From Acytostelium subglobosum LB1 (Eukaryota; Evosea; Eumycetozoa; Acytosteliales; Acytosteliaceae): a stretch of 64,000 bases of DNA. The notes below the pieces were generated by a model. The model made no database searches, was not told the DNA's origin, and was given only the letters and a program-made list of their open reading frames with translations. The position numbers and the translations under genes were made by a program. Below, one piece after another: positions 12,407-25,797 of this stretch (positions are counted from its first letter, which is position 1; each line of letters begins with the position of its first letter). The stretch covers positions 488,521 to 552,520 of the forward strand of contig NW_012236511.1 of assembly GCF_000787575.1 (NCBI RefSeq), given 5' to 3'.

Positions 12407-15152
12407 ATGGACATCGGTGATCCATCAGACTCAACGTCGCCCTTCCTCAGTACCAAGCTCTACAGCATGTACGGGAGTGGTCTGGATGATGACACTAGCT
12501 TCCTGAACGACAGTCAGTCCTATGGCTCGGACCACGAGCTCACAAGCATGGTCTTCACGCCTCAACCAGGCACGTCACAGACCCTTCAACACCACCAACC
12601 TCAACAACATCATCAATTTTTACAACAGCAACAACAACCTGTCAGTGGAGGCAGCAGCGGCGGCGGCAGTCCATATTACACCACCAATGGATTCCATCCA
12701 GGAAATGTTGTGGCTGGCCACATCATGGCAAACCATATCAATGTATCATATGATGACCTACAGGCCAATCATGTAAGATTCTTTCACAATCCTTGGATCT
12801 CAATCATATTTGGGTGACCAACTAACCATACCATTCACATTAGTGTAAAGACACAAAGCCTGACCAATACTTAGGCTTCCTTAACCAACAACACCATCAC
12901 CAAAACATCAATCAACAACAACAACAACAATATATGGTTGGATTCTTTCCACCTCAATCACCTCAGTCACCAACAATGGTGACCAACAACAATAATAATA
13001 ATCAAACTGGATTGTCATCATCCACACAGTCGACACCAAACTCCACATCACACTTGTTCTATCAATCAAACACACCCTCATCTCCAGCAGCAAGCGCCAC
13101 ATCAACGCATCACTTTGTAAATATTCCAGCTGCAAACAATATGGCACCATTCGGACTGGCTTCACCCACACTGGCGTCGTCCCTTGGTGACCACCATACC
13201 AACTCGCCAATCCCACCCATCCCCAGCAGTCTATCTGCCATGTCTCCAGGAGCCAACACATTCCTGGAGGTGTTTGCTCAGTCCCAGCAATCCCCCAGTA
13301 TCTTTAGCAGTGGCAATGTGCCACCAGTATCTGGAAGCCCTCGTAAGCAAGGTAAGTAACGCAATTAAGTTATTTAATTAATTTATTTATTTAATTAATT
13401 ATTATTATATTTTAAAATATAGCCAAACCAAGAAAGAAGGCGAGCAAGAAGAATACATCAACAGAGAATGTGTTGGCGGCAGCGGCAGAGGGTGGTAGTA
13501 GCAGTCCAAACTCTTTAAAGTCCAGCAAAAAGTCCAACAGTATGCCTATATTGAAGAAACAGTGTACGGCGTTCAATAGTTCCTCGTCATTGCTCTCTGA
13601 GATATCACCTGCATCGTCAAGCTTTGTGGATCGCTCAGAGAATGGTCTCTTGCCTCAGGTGTTCAATGAGAGCACAGCCAATCCACTGGCCAGCTCCACT
13701 GACACCTCTGACAATAGTGGACTGTTCAATATTGAAGGTGTCGACAGCGAATCGACAACAACAACAACATCAACATCAACAGATCAATCCACAAACAACA
13801 CATCACCATCATCATCTTCACTAATCAAACCAACAAGATCAAAGAAGAACGTCCAGATCAAGGCATCAAAGGACGCTCAGTCACCAGCGCCCAGCCCCAA
13901 GCTTTACTCAATGTCGCGTCCTCCACATACGTTGCTCACACCCGTCCTTTCGGGACTCACGTTGGCACAGTCACCGTTGTTCCAGTCGGCCACGGCACCA
14001 TCCCCAAGCCACCTGTTCTCACCTCTCAACCAATCCACCACATCACTTTTGACCGCTGGAATGTCCAAGTTTGACCTGCAGGACTCGACCGATGGTCTGC
14101 CGCCATCGCGGGTACGTTCTCCCTCGCCAACATCCTCTTCGTCGTCGACGTCATTGTCACAGTCACAGAGCATGGCCAGTGTGCTTGCCAACCCTGACTT
14201 TGTCAAGCAACTCAAAGAGACACTCGTGCCCAATGAGGACAGTCGTCCCTCAATCGAGGACAGCATCAAGGCGCTGTTGGGTGTGATAAACAGCACGTTG
14301 AACGACAGCACCAAGAAGGAGCTGTCTCAGTCGTTTGCCGAGCTCTCCAGTGACAGCACCACCTTTTTCCGTCTGCCCGAGTACGACACAAATGTCAGTG
14401 CCGAGACCTTTAGAAAGAAGCTCATCAACTTCCATGCCTTCAAGCTACTGATGCTGGCTGACCCCAACAATGCCAGTATCCCCTTGCCTCCATGTACCAG
14501 CGTTCCACCCTCGCCCAGTCTGACGTCCTCATCAATGACTACTCCGCGATACCAACCCATCCAACCATATCCAATGCAACAGCAACAACAACAACAACAA
14601 CTCAACACATCCACTACAGATATATCACCACCAATTGGACTATCGACATCGTCTGGCGTGATGTTCTCGCCACACCTGCACTCCCCCATCCCCGCACCAC
14701 CCCAACTGCACTCAATATCCGAGTCACTCGACATTCACATGTCGCCACCCGTCCCCACCAGCTTCCTGGACGTCGATCTGGAAGAAGGTAGCCACGACCA
14801 CTTCCTCAGCGGCGTTGACAAGAGCCATCTGGCATTCACTTACGAGCACATTGGCATTGGCAGTGGCAGTGGCAGCATGGTGCCACACACCACATTATCA
14901 AGCTCACACCATCACCATCAACAACATCAGATCATCAGTCCCGAACACTCCAATGACAGTAATCAATCCACATCGCCAACATCATCAATGTCATCTCCAC
15001 TGGACGATCATCAACCAATCTCACCCAAATCCTCTACAATGTCACCCAAACGAACTATCGACGCGATGTACTACAATGATCACACCACTCACCAATCACT
15101 AACAAACATGTATAATACCACCAACATTGATCAACATCTGCAACACTGGTGA
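12407..15152 (+). CDS. Unknown low-complexity protein with basic stretch, candidate nuclear regulator
   Basis: Three exons: 12407-12772, 12844-13351, 13423-15152 (867 residues); frames join exactly. Mostly Ser, Thr, Pro, Gln and His-rich. Two ordered islands stand out: the start (MDIGDPSDSTSPFLSTKLY) and a region from about base 14160 to 14450 with LKETLVP, SIEDSIKALLGVINSTLND and ETFRKKLINFHAFKLLMLAD, predicted helical. A basic cluster PRKKASKK spans the exon 2/3 junction and could be a nuclear localisation signal or AT-hook-like contact. The middle carries many SP/TP sites (possible proline-directed kinase sites). I do not recognise the family. Exon 2 begins with CKDTKPDQYLGFL, which looks conserved. 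High confidence that it is a gene, low for any function. Confidence 0.75.
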
Positions 15153-15382
15153 CCTTCAACATCCATTCAACATACCTATCTTTATTATTATTAACAAATG
15201 TAATACCAATGGCCATACCCTGTACCTACCTACCTACCTCCCCTCCTCCCCTTCAAACCCATTCATTGATTCGCCAAGATGCGAGTGCGGACATACTCAG
15301 ATCGAACTAAATCACCTTCTACCCTCCCACTAATAAATTGAAAAGGCCTACAACTACTATTATCTATCTTTATATTTGATGG

Positions 15383-16134
15383 TCAATCTGTATGTGGCTT
15401 TGTCGTTGTAGGTTCAACCAACACCACGTCGTGTTTGTTGGTCGTCTCTCTATTGCCAATGATCGATAGATAGCCATTCCAATAGACACTGACAAAGTTT
15501 GATATCAGCAGTCTGTAGTCGATGGGTACGTACTTGAAGAGTACAAAGTTGGTCAGTGGCCATATCATCCATGCTTGTTTCAGTGATGCAAACAACTCGT
15601 TGTTCAACTTGTACTGGTAGGCCTCCATGTCAAAGTGTCCTTTGTTCTTGAAGAGGTTGACTGCGCCAAAGTTGCACGCTATGATATAAGGACAGAACAA
15701 CAGCTGGTCCAAGGCAAGCTTGGCTAGGATCCTGGGGTTTGAGGTGCCAGGTATGGTAGTGTCAAGGAACTTGAACCAACTAGTGTCAATCAGTCAGTGA
15801 TGGTAGTGTGAAATTGAATGATTGATTAATCGATCGTACAAATGTATCTGAGGAGAGATGCAGAGCATGCCAACAGTGGACATCATTAATGTCCTGTTAT
15901 GATTCCAAGTAGTTTTTCCTTCGAAGCGTTGAGCTAACCTATCACCTATACCAAAGATAACTTTGAAGACATTATCATCATTGTGATTGGTCAGCCATCA
16001 TATGTCTGTCTGTCTGTCTGTCTGTCTGTCTCATTGATGATTGACTAACCTCCACTAGTGAGACATTTAGTGGTGAGGGGCGCCGATTGCAAGCACCCCT
16101 TATACCAGCTCCAACCTGATAGTACAAAGGTCAT
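15383..16134 (-). CDS. Mpv17/PMP22 family membrane protein
   Basis: Three minus-strand exons: 16050-16134, 15840-15960, 15383-15779 (200 residues, the usual family length). Family hallmarks: APLTTKCLTSG near the start, FGIGDRLAQ, the WFKFLD segment, LALDQLLFCP, and near the end WMIWPLTNFVLFKYVP and NFVSVYWNGYLS, which match the W-x-WP and W-N-x-YLS signatures. Members are four-helix proteins of inner mitochondrial or peroxisomal membranes, thought to form or regulate small channels; which organelle cannot be told here. Intron 1 uses an AAAG acceptor, chosen because it restores the conserved VIFGIGD. A TGTC microsatellite lies in that intron. Shares a 406-base upstream region with the kinesin gene. 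Confidence 0.88.
16003..16032. repeat. TGTC tetranucleotide microsatellite
   Basis: About seven TGTC units inside the first intron of the Mpv17-family gene. Confidence 0.9.
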
Positions 16135-16540
16135 TTATCTGTATTGTTATTGTAGTTGTTGTCTGCTGTTTATAATGAAAAGGCAAACCAAACGAATGAA
16201 TTCCCTAAAAGTCCCCAAGAAGAAGAAGTCATCCATAGGATAGTGGACAATCAAAATCACTATCGATACACCAGTGTATGTCTTATTGTGATGCTGATAT
16301 CAATAAGGTTTGTAATGTCAGTGTATCTACACAATCACTAATAAATTTTTGGGTAATTAGGAATCATTCCTAAACCTAATTGATGGATAGATTGGCTGAG
16401 TGTTACAAAAAGAATTTAAAAAATGGCGCTCAATTCTAACGGAAATTTTCTGTTGATTGGATCATGTATCATTGAAACATTACATTACACATTGAGACAA
16501 CAACACAACACAACACAACAGACTTACATAAATATACAAC
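16135..16540. promoter_or_regulatory. Shared divergent promoter region, Mpv17-like/kinesin-14
   Basis: A 406-base gap between two start codons facing away from each other. AT-rich, with a short inverted repeat around ATTAGGAATCATTCCTAA (16358-16376) and a CAACA repeat just before the kinesin ATG. No coding signal. Confidence 0.5.
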
Positions 16541-18925
16541 ATGTCTATACCTAGATCACCATTCAAGGAGATAACCAACTCCATTGCCTCTGATGGCAGT
16601 CCTCTTCACTTGGCCTCCCTTCAGAACAACAACAACAAGAGGAACATTCCAAAGGTAGGTGCTCAGAGCATTATCATCAAACTATACTGATCGATCATCA
16701 TACATTACTAATACACACTATATATAGTATGCGCCAGTTAGTAGCAGTCATAATACGACGACTAGAAATACAAGCTCATCGATGGTAGACAGTCCTGTGC
16801 CATTTCAGGAAGAGGAACAGCAGGAGCTCACTGCATCACAACTCATGTCAACATCTACCTCATCATACTCGTTCAGCGACGTTGCGTTTGATACACCTGT
16901 GCTTAGTTCACATCGATTCAATGGTAGTCTTTTGAGATCATACGTACAGCCACCATCATCAGCCGCTAGCACTGCCATGTCTCATCAGCCAAAAAGTCCT
17001 GTTCCTAGTAGTACACGTAGTAACATCAACAACAACAACAACAACAACAGCACCTTGAACTGCAACAACAGTGTGACCGGAAAATCTATACTCAGCAAGT
17101 ACCCTGAGCATGATGATATCAAGGGAAGGATACAACATCTGTCCATGTTTGCTGATGGTATGAAGAAGGACCTGCGCAACCAGAACATGGTGGTCGATGA
17201 TAGACCACTAAAGTTGCCAAAGAGTATATATATGCACTTGAAGAAAGGCCAATGATTGCCATGATTGCATTTACTAACTCTTCACATCATCCCAGTAACA
17301 TTGCCCCTCCCAGACATAAAGACACAGTTGGACTATGAGGAGAAGTCCAAGGAGGTTGAGAGACTACAGGCCACTATTGAGAGACTGAACAATACGGTGG
17401 AAAACCTCAAGTCAGAGAATACTGGACTGATGCACAAGTACAATGAGAGTCTGGAAGTGCTGGACTCATTCCAACAGGAGCGTCTTTCACTCAAAGAGAA
17501 CGTGGCCAATATTGTTCGTTCGTTTGAGGATAAGGTCTGCCATCTGACCTCACTGATGGAGCAGAAGGACGCCTTTGCCGCTCAGTTTGAGGACGATGCC
17601 GCCAGTCTGAGGCAGGAGCTCATTGCCAGGGACCAGATCATTGCCGAGCTCACAAACAAGAGTATCAAAGATGAGCAATTGCGTAAGAAGTTGCACAACA
17701 CCATCCAAGAGTTGCGAGGAAACATCCGAGTGTTTTGTCGTCTTCGTCCAAGTCTTGGAGGCATGTCCGAGAGTCAGCAGCAGCAGCGTGAGGACATATT
17801 TGAAACAATTGGCGACACTACATTGAATGTAAACACACTCGTAAGTGTCGTTAGTAATGCAGTGCGGTCAATCAATCAGATCAATACTAATACCATCCAA
17901 TGAAGACACAAACTTTGACTGGCGATAGCAAAACAAAGACAAACAGTTTCTCATTCGATCGAGTGTTTGGAGCAAGAGCATGCCAAGAGGAGGTGTTTGA
18001 GGAGATCTCACAGCTCGTGCAGAGTGCCTTGGATGGGTACTCAACATGTATTTTCACCTATGGTCAGACTGGATCGGGTAAGACCTATACGATGGAGGGT
18101 GGAAACACATCGGCACAGCGTGGAATGATTCCAAGGACCGTCGAGCAAATATTCAGTACATCCGAGGCACTCAAACCAAAGGGTTGGGTCTTTGACATGG
18201 ACGTCTTCTTCTTAGAGATATACAATGAGTCTATCAATGACTTATTGACCAACAATTCACAACAACAATTGCACGAGATCAGACACGATGGCGCCAACAC
18301 AATTGTCACCAACTTGCGGGTGGTCAGAGTGCGTCAGCCAGAGGAGATACATACGCTCCTGTCAATCGCCTCTAGGAACAGGGCCGTTGCCAAGACATTG
18401 TGCAACGATCGGTCATCTCGATCACACAGCGTGTTCCAATTGCGACTGCAGGGTCACAATGCCGTGACTGGAGAAAACACATCCGGTACACTCAATCTTG
18501 TAGACCTGGCTGGATCAGAGCGAGTGTCCAAGAGTGGAGCATCGGGCGATCGTCTAAAGGAAACTATGGCCATCAACAAGTCATTGAGCTGTCTGTCCGA
18601 TGTGATCACAGCGCTGGCCAACAAGGACAAGCATGTGCCCTATCGCAACTCCAAGCTCACCTACCTTCTGCAGGGTACACTTGGTGCCGCCAGCTCCAAG
18701 ACACTTATGTTTGTGAATATATCACCAGAGGCCACAGACGTTCAGGAGACTCTTTGGTAAGTAGTAGTAGTGGTACTCTTGAGATTGGCGACGAGACAAA
18801 ACACTGACACATCTGGCAATCATGTCCACACTCAAACGAAATATAGCTCACTTCGATTCGCCACCAAGGTCAACTCTTGTGACATTGGCACTGCAAGGAA
18901 GCAATCAACCATTGATTTTAAGTAA
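16541..18925 (+). CDS. kif2: Kinesin-14 (C-terminal motor, Ncd/Kar3 type)
   Basis: Minus-end-directed microtubule motor, expected in spindle organisation. Exons: 16541-16654, 16728-17223, 17314-17840, 17906-18756, 18847-18925 (688 residues). The tail (about 1-200) is Ser/Asn-rich with basic patches; a coiled-coil stalk follows (about 205-330, heptad-rich [18 protein letters not shown]). The motor is C-terminal, starting after the kinesin-14 neck [14 protein letters not shown] (about residue 335). P-loop GQTGSGKT (about 431), switch I NDRSSRSH (about 546), switch [10 protein letters not shown] (about 576) are intact, and the last exon closes with [13 protein letters not shown]. Intron 2 donor was placed at AAAGA|GTATAT and intron 3 acceptor at ATGAAG|ACA because these keep frame; both deserve transcript checking. 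The symbol follows the single kinesin-14 known in D. discoideum and is inferred. Tail-to-tail with the next gene (49 bases apart). Confidence 0.92.
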
Positions 18926-18974
18926 ACTCTTATTTATGGTTATTATAACCTTCCGCTAACATATGATGTTGTGA

Positions 18975-21900
18975 CTACTGCTTTCCTCGCAGCTCTCTAA
19001 GTTTAATATTGACACGCATCAAGTTGATGTGGTTCTTCTTGATAATAATGATTGCAGCAACAATGATGATGGCTGCACCAACCACTGACACTACTACAAC
19101 GACTGGAATCAACCATTTCCTCTCTTTGTCACCTCCACACTCACTCTTATTGTCGTCAGTCAACAACAGAGAGGCAAAGTTTGGATCAATCACAGCACTC
19201 TCTGCGAATGATGGCACATTCACCGATGTTAGCACCGCTAGAACTTGTGAGCCGTTGCTATTCAGTCCGGCCATCGAGGGATCGTTTGGTTTGACTGTTT
19301 CTACCAGACTGTATGTCACTCGATTGTCGACTAACAGTCTATCAGAGTAGAATGCACGAAGTAGACCACTGCCTTGATAGATCTCCATCTGTCTGAGTGA
19401 GTTCTTCTCATTGATCGATGAGTCGCCAACCTTGGCATTCACCAACCGCTCACCATCACAAATGGACTGCGCACCAGCACTTGATTGGAATAGCACCTGA
19501 AGGTAGTTGTTCATGGTGACGAATGGCCACTTGGACAGAGTGATCTTGTACTTGATCGAGTTCTTTGGCACATTGAATGTGTCTCCTTCAAAGTTGACTG
19601 AGTGTTCATTGACAAACACTGCAATCTCGGTTGTGATCACAAAGCCAGAGATATTTGGCAAAGATGTGTTGTAGACATAATAGGTGTTGTTGGCACTGTC
19701 CGAGCTGGTACTGACAATGTTCCAAAGTGTGTCGCGTATGTTGACATACTTGATTATGGTGCCATTGGTGGCGTCCATCTCACGGATTCCAGCAATGGCG
19801 ACATTGAACTCTACATTATTGGAAGATGATCCAAGAACGACGGTCGTGGAGTCGGGTGATGGCAATGGTACATCGACACCATTACTAACTGCTATGGTGC
19901 AGTTGGCACCTGTGTATCCTTCCAGGCACTGGCACTCGCCACTGACACACGTTCCAAAGTTACCACAAGGTGTGGCGCATGTTCCAGAGTTGGCGCTGTA
20001 AATGAACTTGAACTCGGTAATGACATCCTGACCACCAATCGAGATGGTCACTGGCAATGAGAGGTATTTCTCAGGCACTCCCGATACTATTACGACCAGT
20101 GGCACTTTCACGTTTGAGGCAAAGTTGCAAACAATCTGAGTGTAGTCGACATTAACAACTGGATTGGTGCATGGCACGTATCCAATTGTCACGGCCAAGT
20201 TGTTGCCGGCAAAGTTTGTTCCAGAGATGGTGACATCACCAGGCTGATTGAATACGGTTGATGTTACAGATGTGATTGACGTGGACTGATAGGTAAAGTT
20301 CTTGACGGCCATCAAGTTATTGGCATGTAGTGTGGCAACACCTCGTCCCGCTGGTGCAAGACAGGTGAGGGTGTAAGGAGCGAATGATGTACCGACCATC
20401 GTCAGATTGGTACAAGCCTTGCCATCGATCGTGATATCCAATATATTGTTATTGTCGAACGATGTTGGTGAGAGGTAGTATCCAGTGATTGTTATGATGC
20501 CACCACCAGTTGGAGGCGAGGATATTGAGGATAATGAGGGTATGAGGCTGGTCGTGCTTTTGCTCTGTTGGCCACCAATCGAGATATTGAATGCACCTGA
20601 GCGAGCACTTTGGGGCAGATCCATTTTGAGGTAGAAGTAGGTGGTTTCGGGCAGCACCTGAAAAGCCAATGGCTTGTCAACGATTCCACTGATCACTGGT
20701 ACTTGAGTAGGCGCAATAGATTGGTAGAGATATTTGCCCTGAATAACAATTGTGGCAATGTCATTCAAAGTGGACGACGAGATACCCAAGAGTTGGGGTT
20801 GCGGGTACGTGTAGCGGAATGATGAGTTACCAGAGTAGACGATCAGATCAATCCTGACAGTTCCAACGAGCTGAGGAAGTTCCACAGTCAATGGATTGGA
20901 GAATGACATGTTATTGATCATTTGGCCACCGATTGACAGTGTGACAAAGTCAGCATTCTCAATCATCTGTGTTACAATCGTCATTTTGTCTGCTTCCTTT
21001 AATGTGAAATTACCAGGTGTTGTATTGAAGCTCCTGATAATGGGTTCTGTTTGATAATTATGTTATCGTGGTGATGATACCAAGGTTAGTGATTGAAGCC
21101 ATCATCATCATGGTTTAATGTATTACTTACTCCATATTACACCAATCTGTGAGACTAGGCTTGATCCAGGTGTAGTGTCTGTTAATATCAAGACACCATT
21201 GGTCATTGTTGGAGGAATTGTAAAAATACATTGTGTTCTACTGTATAATAGATTTTTCGTCTTTCCTTTGCCAACTGTAACCTCTAATGCACCAGCATAG
21301 GCATCAAAGTAATTGCCATGGATAGTGACTGTATCATTGTTTTGTTCAACAGTTGATATAGAGAATGCTATAAATTAAATGATAGAGTGAGCGAACGTGG
21401 TTAGACTAATTAATTGCTTGGAATGATTGGAATGGACTTACCTCTAAACTGTACAGCCACTTTATCATTTGGGAACTGGGTATATCCAGTTTCGGAATTG
21501 GAGACCTCGACTGAGAGACTTGCCTCGCTCTCTGGCACACCTGTAGTGCAAGAGATCTTTACACTGTCGGTAATGTACTGGACGTCCAGACAATCAATTG
21601 AGTAGGAGTCGTTCTTCAACGTGACCGTGGTACCCATTGAGCTGGCATTGCCCAAGAACGATCCGGTCAGAGTGATTTTGGTGTTACCATTCATTGACAC
21701 GACATTGGGTGTTAAAGTGTCCACAAAGATGTAGGGGTTGGTGAGTGTGAATGTGCCGTTACCACTGGCGAGTGTACCATTGACCATCATCTGGAATGTG
21801 ATTGTTGGTTGAGTGTATGGTTGCTGAAGTTCACACTCCACTCTGTTGATTGAGTTTCTGACAGGTTTGACGCAGTTCATGCCGACAAAGGTGATTACAT

Positions 21901-22235
21901 CTGGTGGGATGTTGATCTTGTCAAAGTTATCACCATCAATCAACACTGTCGTTCCATAGTAATTAGCTTGGGTTATTGCAAAGTTAATTCCTGTTTGATT
22001 GATTGATCGGGTTAACTATATGCCTTTGGAATTGTAGGATGAATGTTCCATTCCATACCATTGCATTGTGAAATAGCAATGACCAGAATGATCAACAATA
22101 ATGATAATAAACTGTATGATCTGGACATTGTATGTGTATGTATGAATTGGATAATGTTGATGAATGGTTTCATAATTGATCAAGGCCTAATACTACCTTT
22201 AGTGACGTCAGGGATATTGATGTTTGAAAAAATAT
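18975..22235 (-). CDS. IPT/TIG-EGF-ComC-type single-pass surface protein, 5' end unresolved
   Basis: Minus strand; exons traced 3' to 5': 18975-21046, 21131-21367, 21442-21990 and a short one at about 22197-22235; more exons with the signal peptide must lie upstream but I could not place them. Visible part is about 965 residues: repeated IPT/TIG-like beta-sandwich modules (for example TVEQNNDTVTIHGNYFDAY, TSTVFNQPGDVTISGTNFAG), one EGF module (CATPCGNFGTCVSGECQC), then a large domain resembling that of dictyostelid ComC proteins (VVLGSSSNNVEFNVAIAGI through the SNGSQVLAVLTSVNVPSF region), a transmembrane helix (WLIPVVVVVSVVGAAIIIVA) and a short basic tail. Many N-glycosylation sequons. Relatives in D. 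discoideum act in cell communication and adhesion during development; function here is inferred. Confidence 0.82.
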
Positions 22236-24119
22236 CTATCCAACATATCTGATGGATGTGGACGTCGCAGGACACATAAAACAAAGCTCGGATATGGAAC
22301 CACCACACGATTGTGTATTGATCCATCATGGTCTCCCTTCCGAATGGGCCGATCTTTTGTTATTTATGGCCCTACTAATGATAATGCAGAGTTATTGTTT
22401 TAATGACAATATGGGTGATCGCCCTCTTTCTGACATGTTTGTAATGTTGACACCCTCCCGATAACAGGCGTAATGTTCAGAGTATCTGTCCAGGCAAAGC
22501 TGAACTTCCAATGGAAGGACTCTCGAGGATGACCCAGCGACACTTACATCATATTCTTATGTACTTACAACTCTTTGGTGTTGATAGTGTAGATTGTTCG
22601 GTACAGACCGAGACGACAGGCGATCATTGCGATTACTTCATCTGCAGTGTATCTCTACTAAGCTACAAGATATATAATAATACATTGTCATACACTGCTG
22701 CAAGGTAGATCCGTAGATCAGAGACGATTGAACACACCACCATCATTTCTTCATCCATCCATCTTTGTCCTTCATCTTTAACCATTCTATTCAAATATCT
22801 AGGCGGCTAACGTTGCTATTGTCCACTTCTTCTCGATAACATTTGATTACAGATAAGAAAATAACATTACTGCACGTGGTATCCTGTTGATCATAAGATA
22901 CAGAGTCTTTGGATACAGTTGTCCTTTAGCCCAACAGCATTTTGAATGTTCGTAATACAAAGTTGCCATCATGAAGTTATTTGAAACGAAAGATGGGGGT
23001 AAACAATCAAACAATAATAATTCCTTGCTTCACAAAAAAAGGTCACCATTACCTGAAAGACGCCATGGATGCTATGGGTGACAATCTAGGGGGTCGTTTG
23101 CTTAGGTTTCGAGGGGTGTCAGACACAGTTGGTGCTAGGCTGATGTAAGGAATTGCCTGGGATGATGTGTGTGGCTCAATCTACAACCCTATCACATCAA
23201 TGTAAATGATAACCTAGTAGTAAATTCAATAGACAGATAACCAAAGAGACACACAACACGCAAATATATATAATTATATTATTATTTTGTACTAATAATT
23301 ATAACTGTGAATGGTAGGGATAAATAATTAAATCACAATCACAGCATCAGCAGCAGCACAAACAGATACTTAGTTCATGCAATGCATCACCTCGATTAAT
23401 TGTGTTTAATCTCTTGGCATTGTGTCTCATAATATATTGCCATTGCACCCAACTAGAAGCGATCAATCATCAACATCTGAATGAATAACTGGTTGCACAC
23501 ACACACTCATCGTCAATACAAATCAATCACATTTATTTAAATATTTACATTACATCAGCAGTGAGGCTTCAAGTAAATAACATCATCACCACCACCAACT
23601 TCAAGTTGCAATTCAAACACTGTGCTGTGTCAATCACCACCGCTCCTTCTCTCTGGGGCACAAGAGTAGGAGGCCCAACTCTCACACACCCCCAAACAAT
23701 CACACACACCCCACTCCTTCTCTATATTTATGTGTCGAAGAAGATACACACTTTAAATATTTATTACATGTAAACAAATACATACACACAATAACCACAC
23801 CCACCCAAACATTACTTTTAAGGAATGCTTTGGTTGATGGTTGTTGGTTAATGTAACACATTCTCTCTCTCTTTAAAGTGATTGATTATCATTCAATCAA
23901 ATCATCGTTCATACATTCATTCAATTCAAGTCATAACATTAATACTAACTACTACACTACTTGACCAATACCTACAACATCAATAGCAATAGAATCACTT
24001 TGTACATAGTAAACTACACATTAAGTCAATCCTACCAACCAACCAACCAACCAACTCTTACACACTTATTTATTTATATATTATATATATTTATATATAC
24101 ACACACACAATATAAACCG
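22236..24119. other. Intergenic region with unplaced 5' exons of the surface-protein gene
   Basis: Must contain the missing first exon(s) of the minus-strand ComC/IPT gene and the promoter of the cyclin Y gene (plus strand). From 22240 to 22900 composition is mixed and frames on both strands are short; I cannot pick exons. From 23200 onward it is AT-rich with TCAA-like repeats and, from 23860, a leader ending in a TATATA stretch before the cyclin ATG. Confidence 0.4.
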
Positions 24120-25601
24120 ATGGGAAATTGTTGTTCGACAAAGAAAGGAACCAACGGTGACATTGACGACATCAAAGAAAGAAGAAGACACACTTCACAT
24201 TCCACATCACAGTTAAAGTTCAAGGGCGTACGACTGTCAGGCAACAGCAGTAGTCCCAATATCAATAGTCATTCGGGCGTTGACAGTAGTAGTGACGACA
24301 GCAGTAGCGACGACAGTAGCGATAGTGGCAGTGGAAGTGCCGGTAGCAACAATAGACGAGATAGACACGACAACAGTCTGGGACTCTTCAAACGACTGTC
24401 CACCACATTTATCAATTCTTCAGAGATGAAACCTCTCACTGAGCAGAAGCGACACTCCAACTCACAAATTAGTATCTCGGCCGACGGCGACTTTACTCTC
24501 TCTGCTCAAGACTCAAACTCTGTTATGGACGATTCACATGCTATTTACTTCACCAAGCCGGCCAAACAACATCAAAGACAACTGTCTACTGAGAGGTCCG
24601 GACTCGGTCCACAATTCAAGACACCACTGGCTATCCCACAACATATGCGCATGGAGGGCTTCCAGAGGGCCAAGCATAATTCAACTTCATCCCTTTATAT
24701 CAAGAGCACTCTGTCCACTCCTGACAATGATGAGATACTCAAATGCATGGCAAACGCACTTCTATATCATATCGAGAGAGGAACTCATTCACCACAAAAG
24801 ACCTTTGAGATATTCAGTGAAGAGAAATATCCTATCACTGTATGTATTTATAATCAATCAATGGTACAATGAGATATACTAACTGTCTGACCCTGGTCAA
24901 TCATCAACAGAAAGGAAAGTTGGACTTTAAAATGCTACCAACAGTTGATACTATATATAAGTTCCTTAGAGATATATTTAAAGCTGAAAGAGTATGTTTC
25001 TTGTTGTTGATGATGATATCCAATGTCCATGATTACTAACATATAGATTTATTACTCAGTTGGACTCTGAATGTGCAATAATGTGTCTAGCATATATAGA
25101 GAGAATTATTACATTCTCAGGGACAACAATCAGCTCGACCAACTGGAGAAGGATCGTACTGTCTGCACTGATACTGGCGTCCAAAGTTTGGGAGGACCAA
25201 TCTGTATGGAACGTAGACTTCTTGCCCGTGTTTGACAATCTGACCGCCACCGACCTGAATAATTTAGAGCGTCAGTTCCTTGCACTGATTCAGTACAATG
25301 TTAGCTTAACTGCTAGTGTGTAAGTGTTGTTTAGACCGTCCTCTACTGCGGAATAATAGTACATCCAGCCAACTAACTTAACCATCATCATTACAGTTAT
25401 GCCAAGTATTACTTTGAACTACGAACCTTTTCACAGTTGGATACATCTCAATTCCCACTGAAACCTCTGGATAGAATTGGTGCCAAGCGTCTGGAAGACC
25501 ACTCATTGGCCTCTGAATACAGAGTCAAGACCTTCAAGCGCAGTGCTAGTGTGGACCAAATCAATCCTCCAGAGCCTCATACACGTGCTGTCTTGAACTG
25601 A
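24120..25601 (+). CDS. ccny: Cyclin Y
   Basis: Four exons: 24120-24839, 24911-24991, 25060-25319, 25397-25601 (421 residues). The protein starts MGNCCS, an N-myristoylation plus cysteine palmitoylation signal as in animal cyclin Y (membrane anchoring), so the ATG at 24120 is preferred over the upstream in-frame ATG at 23961. After a Ser/Asp-rich linker comes STLSTPDNDEILKCMANALLYH, then the cyclin box (about 250-375) with LDSECAIMCLAYIER, NWRRIVLSALILASKVWED and YAKYYFELR, each matching cyclin Y closely. The C-terminus has KRSASVDQ, equivalent to the phospho-serine segment of animal cyclin Y. Partner would be a PCTAIRE/PFTAIRE-type CDK (CDK14/16 class). Exon 3 acceptor at TCAG|TTGGAC was chosen to keep frame. 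Confidence 0.93.
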
Positions 25602-25797
25602 TCGATCATATATATAACACCTATCTATTTATTGATCCCCTGTACACATCAATCTTTCTTTCTCTAAATAAAGGAAGAAGTTATTATATATAATGTATAT
25701 GTATTATCTAGTAATAATCTCATTCATTCGTCATCAAATATATCACTCTCTCCACCCTTTGAATGATGATTGATAGTTATTTGTTGGTTGTAGTTGT

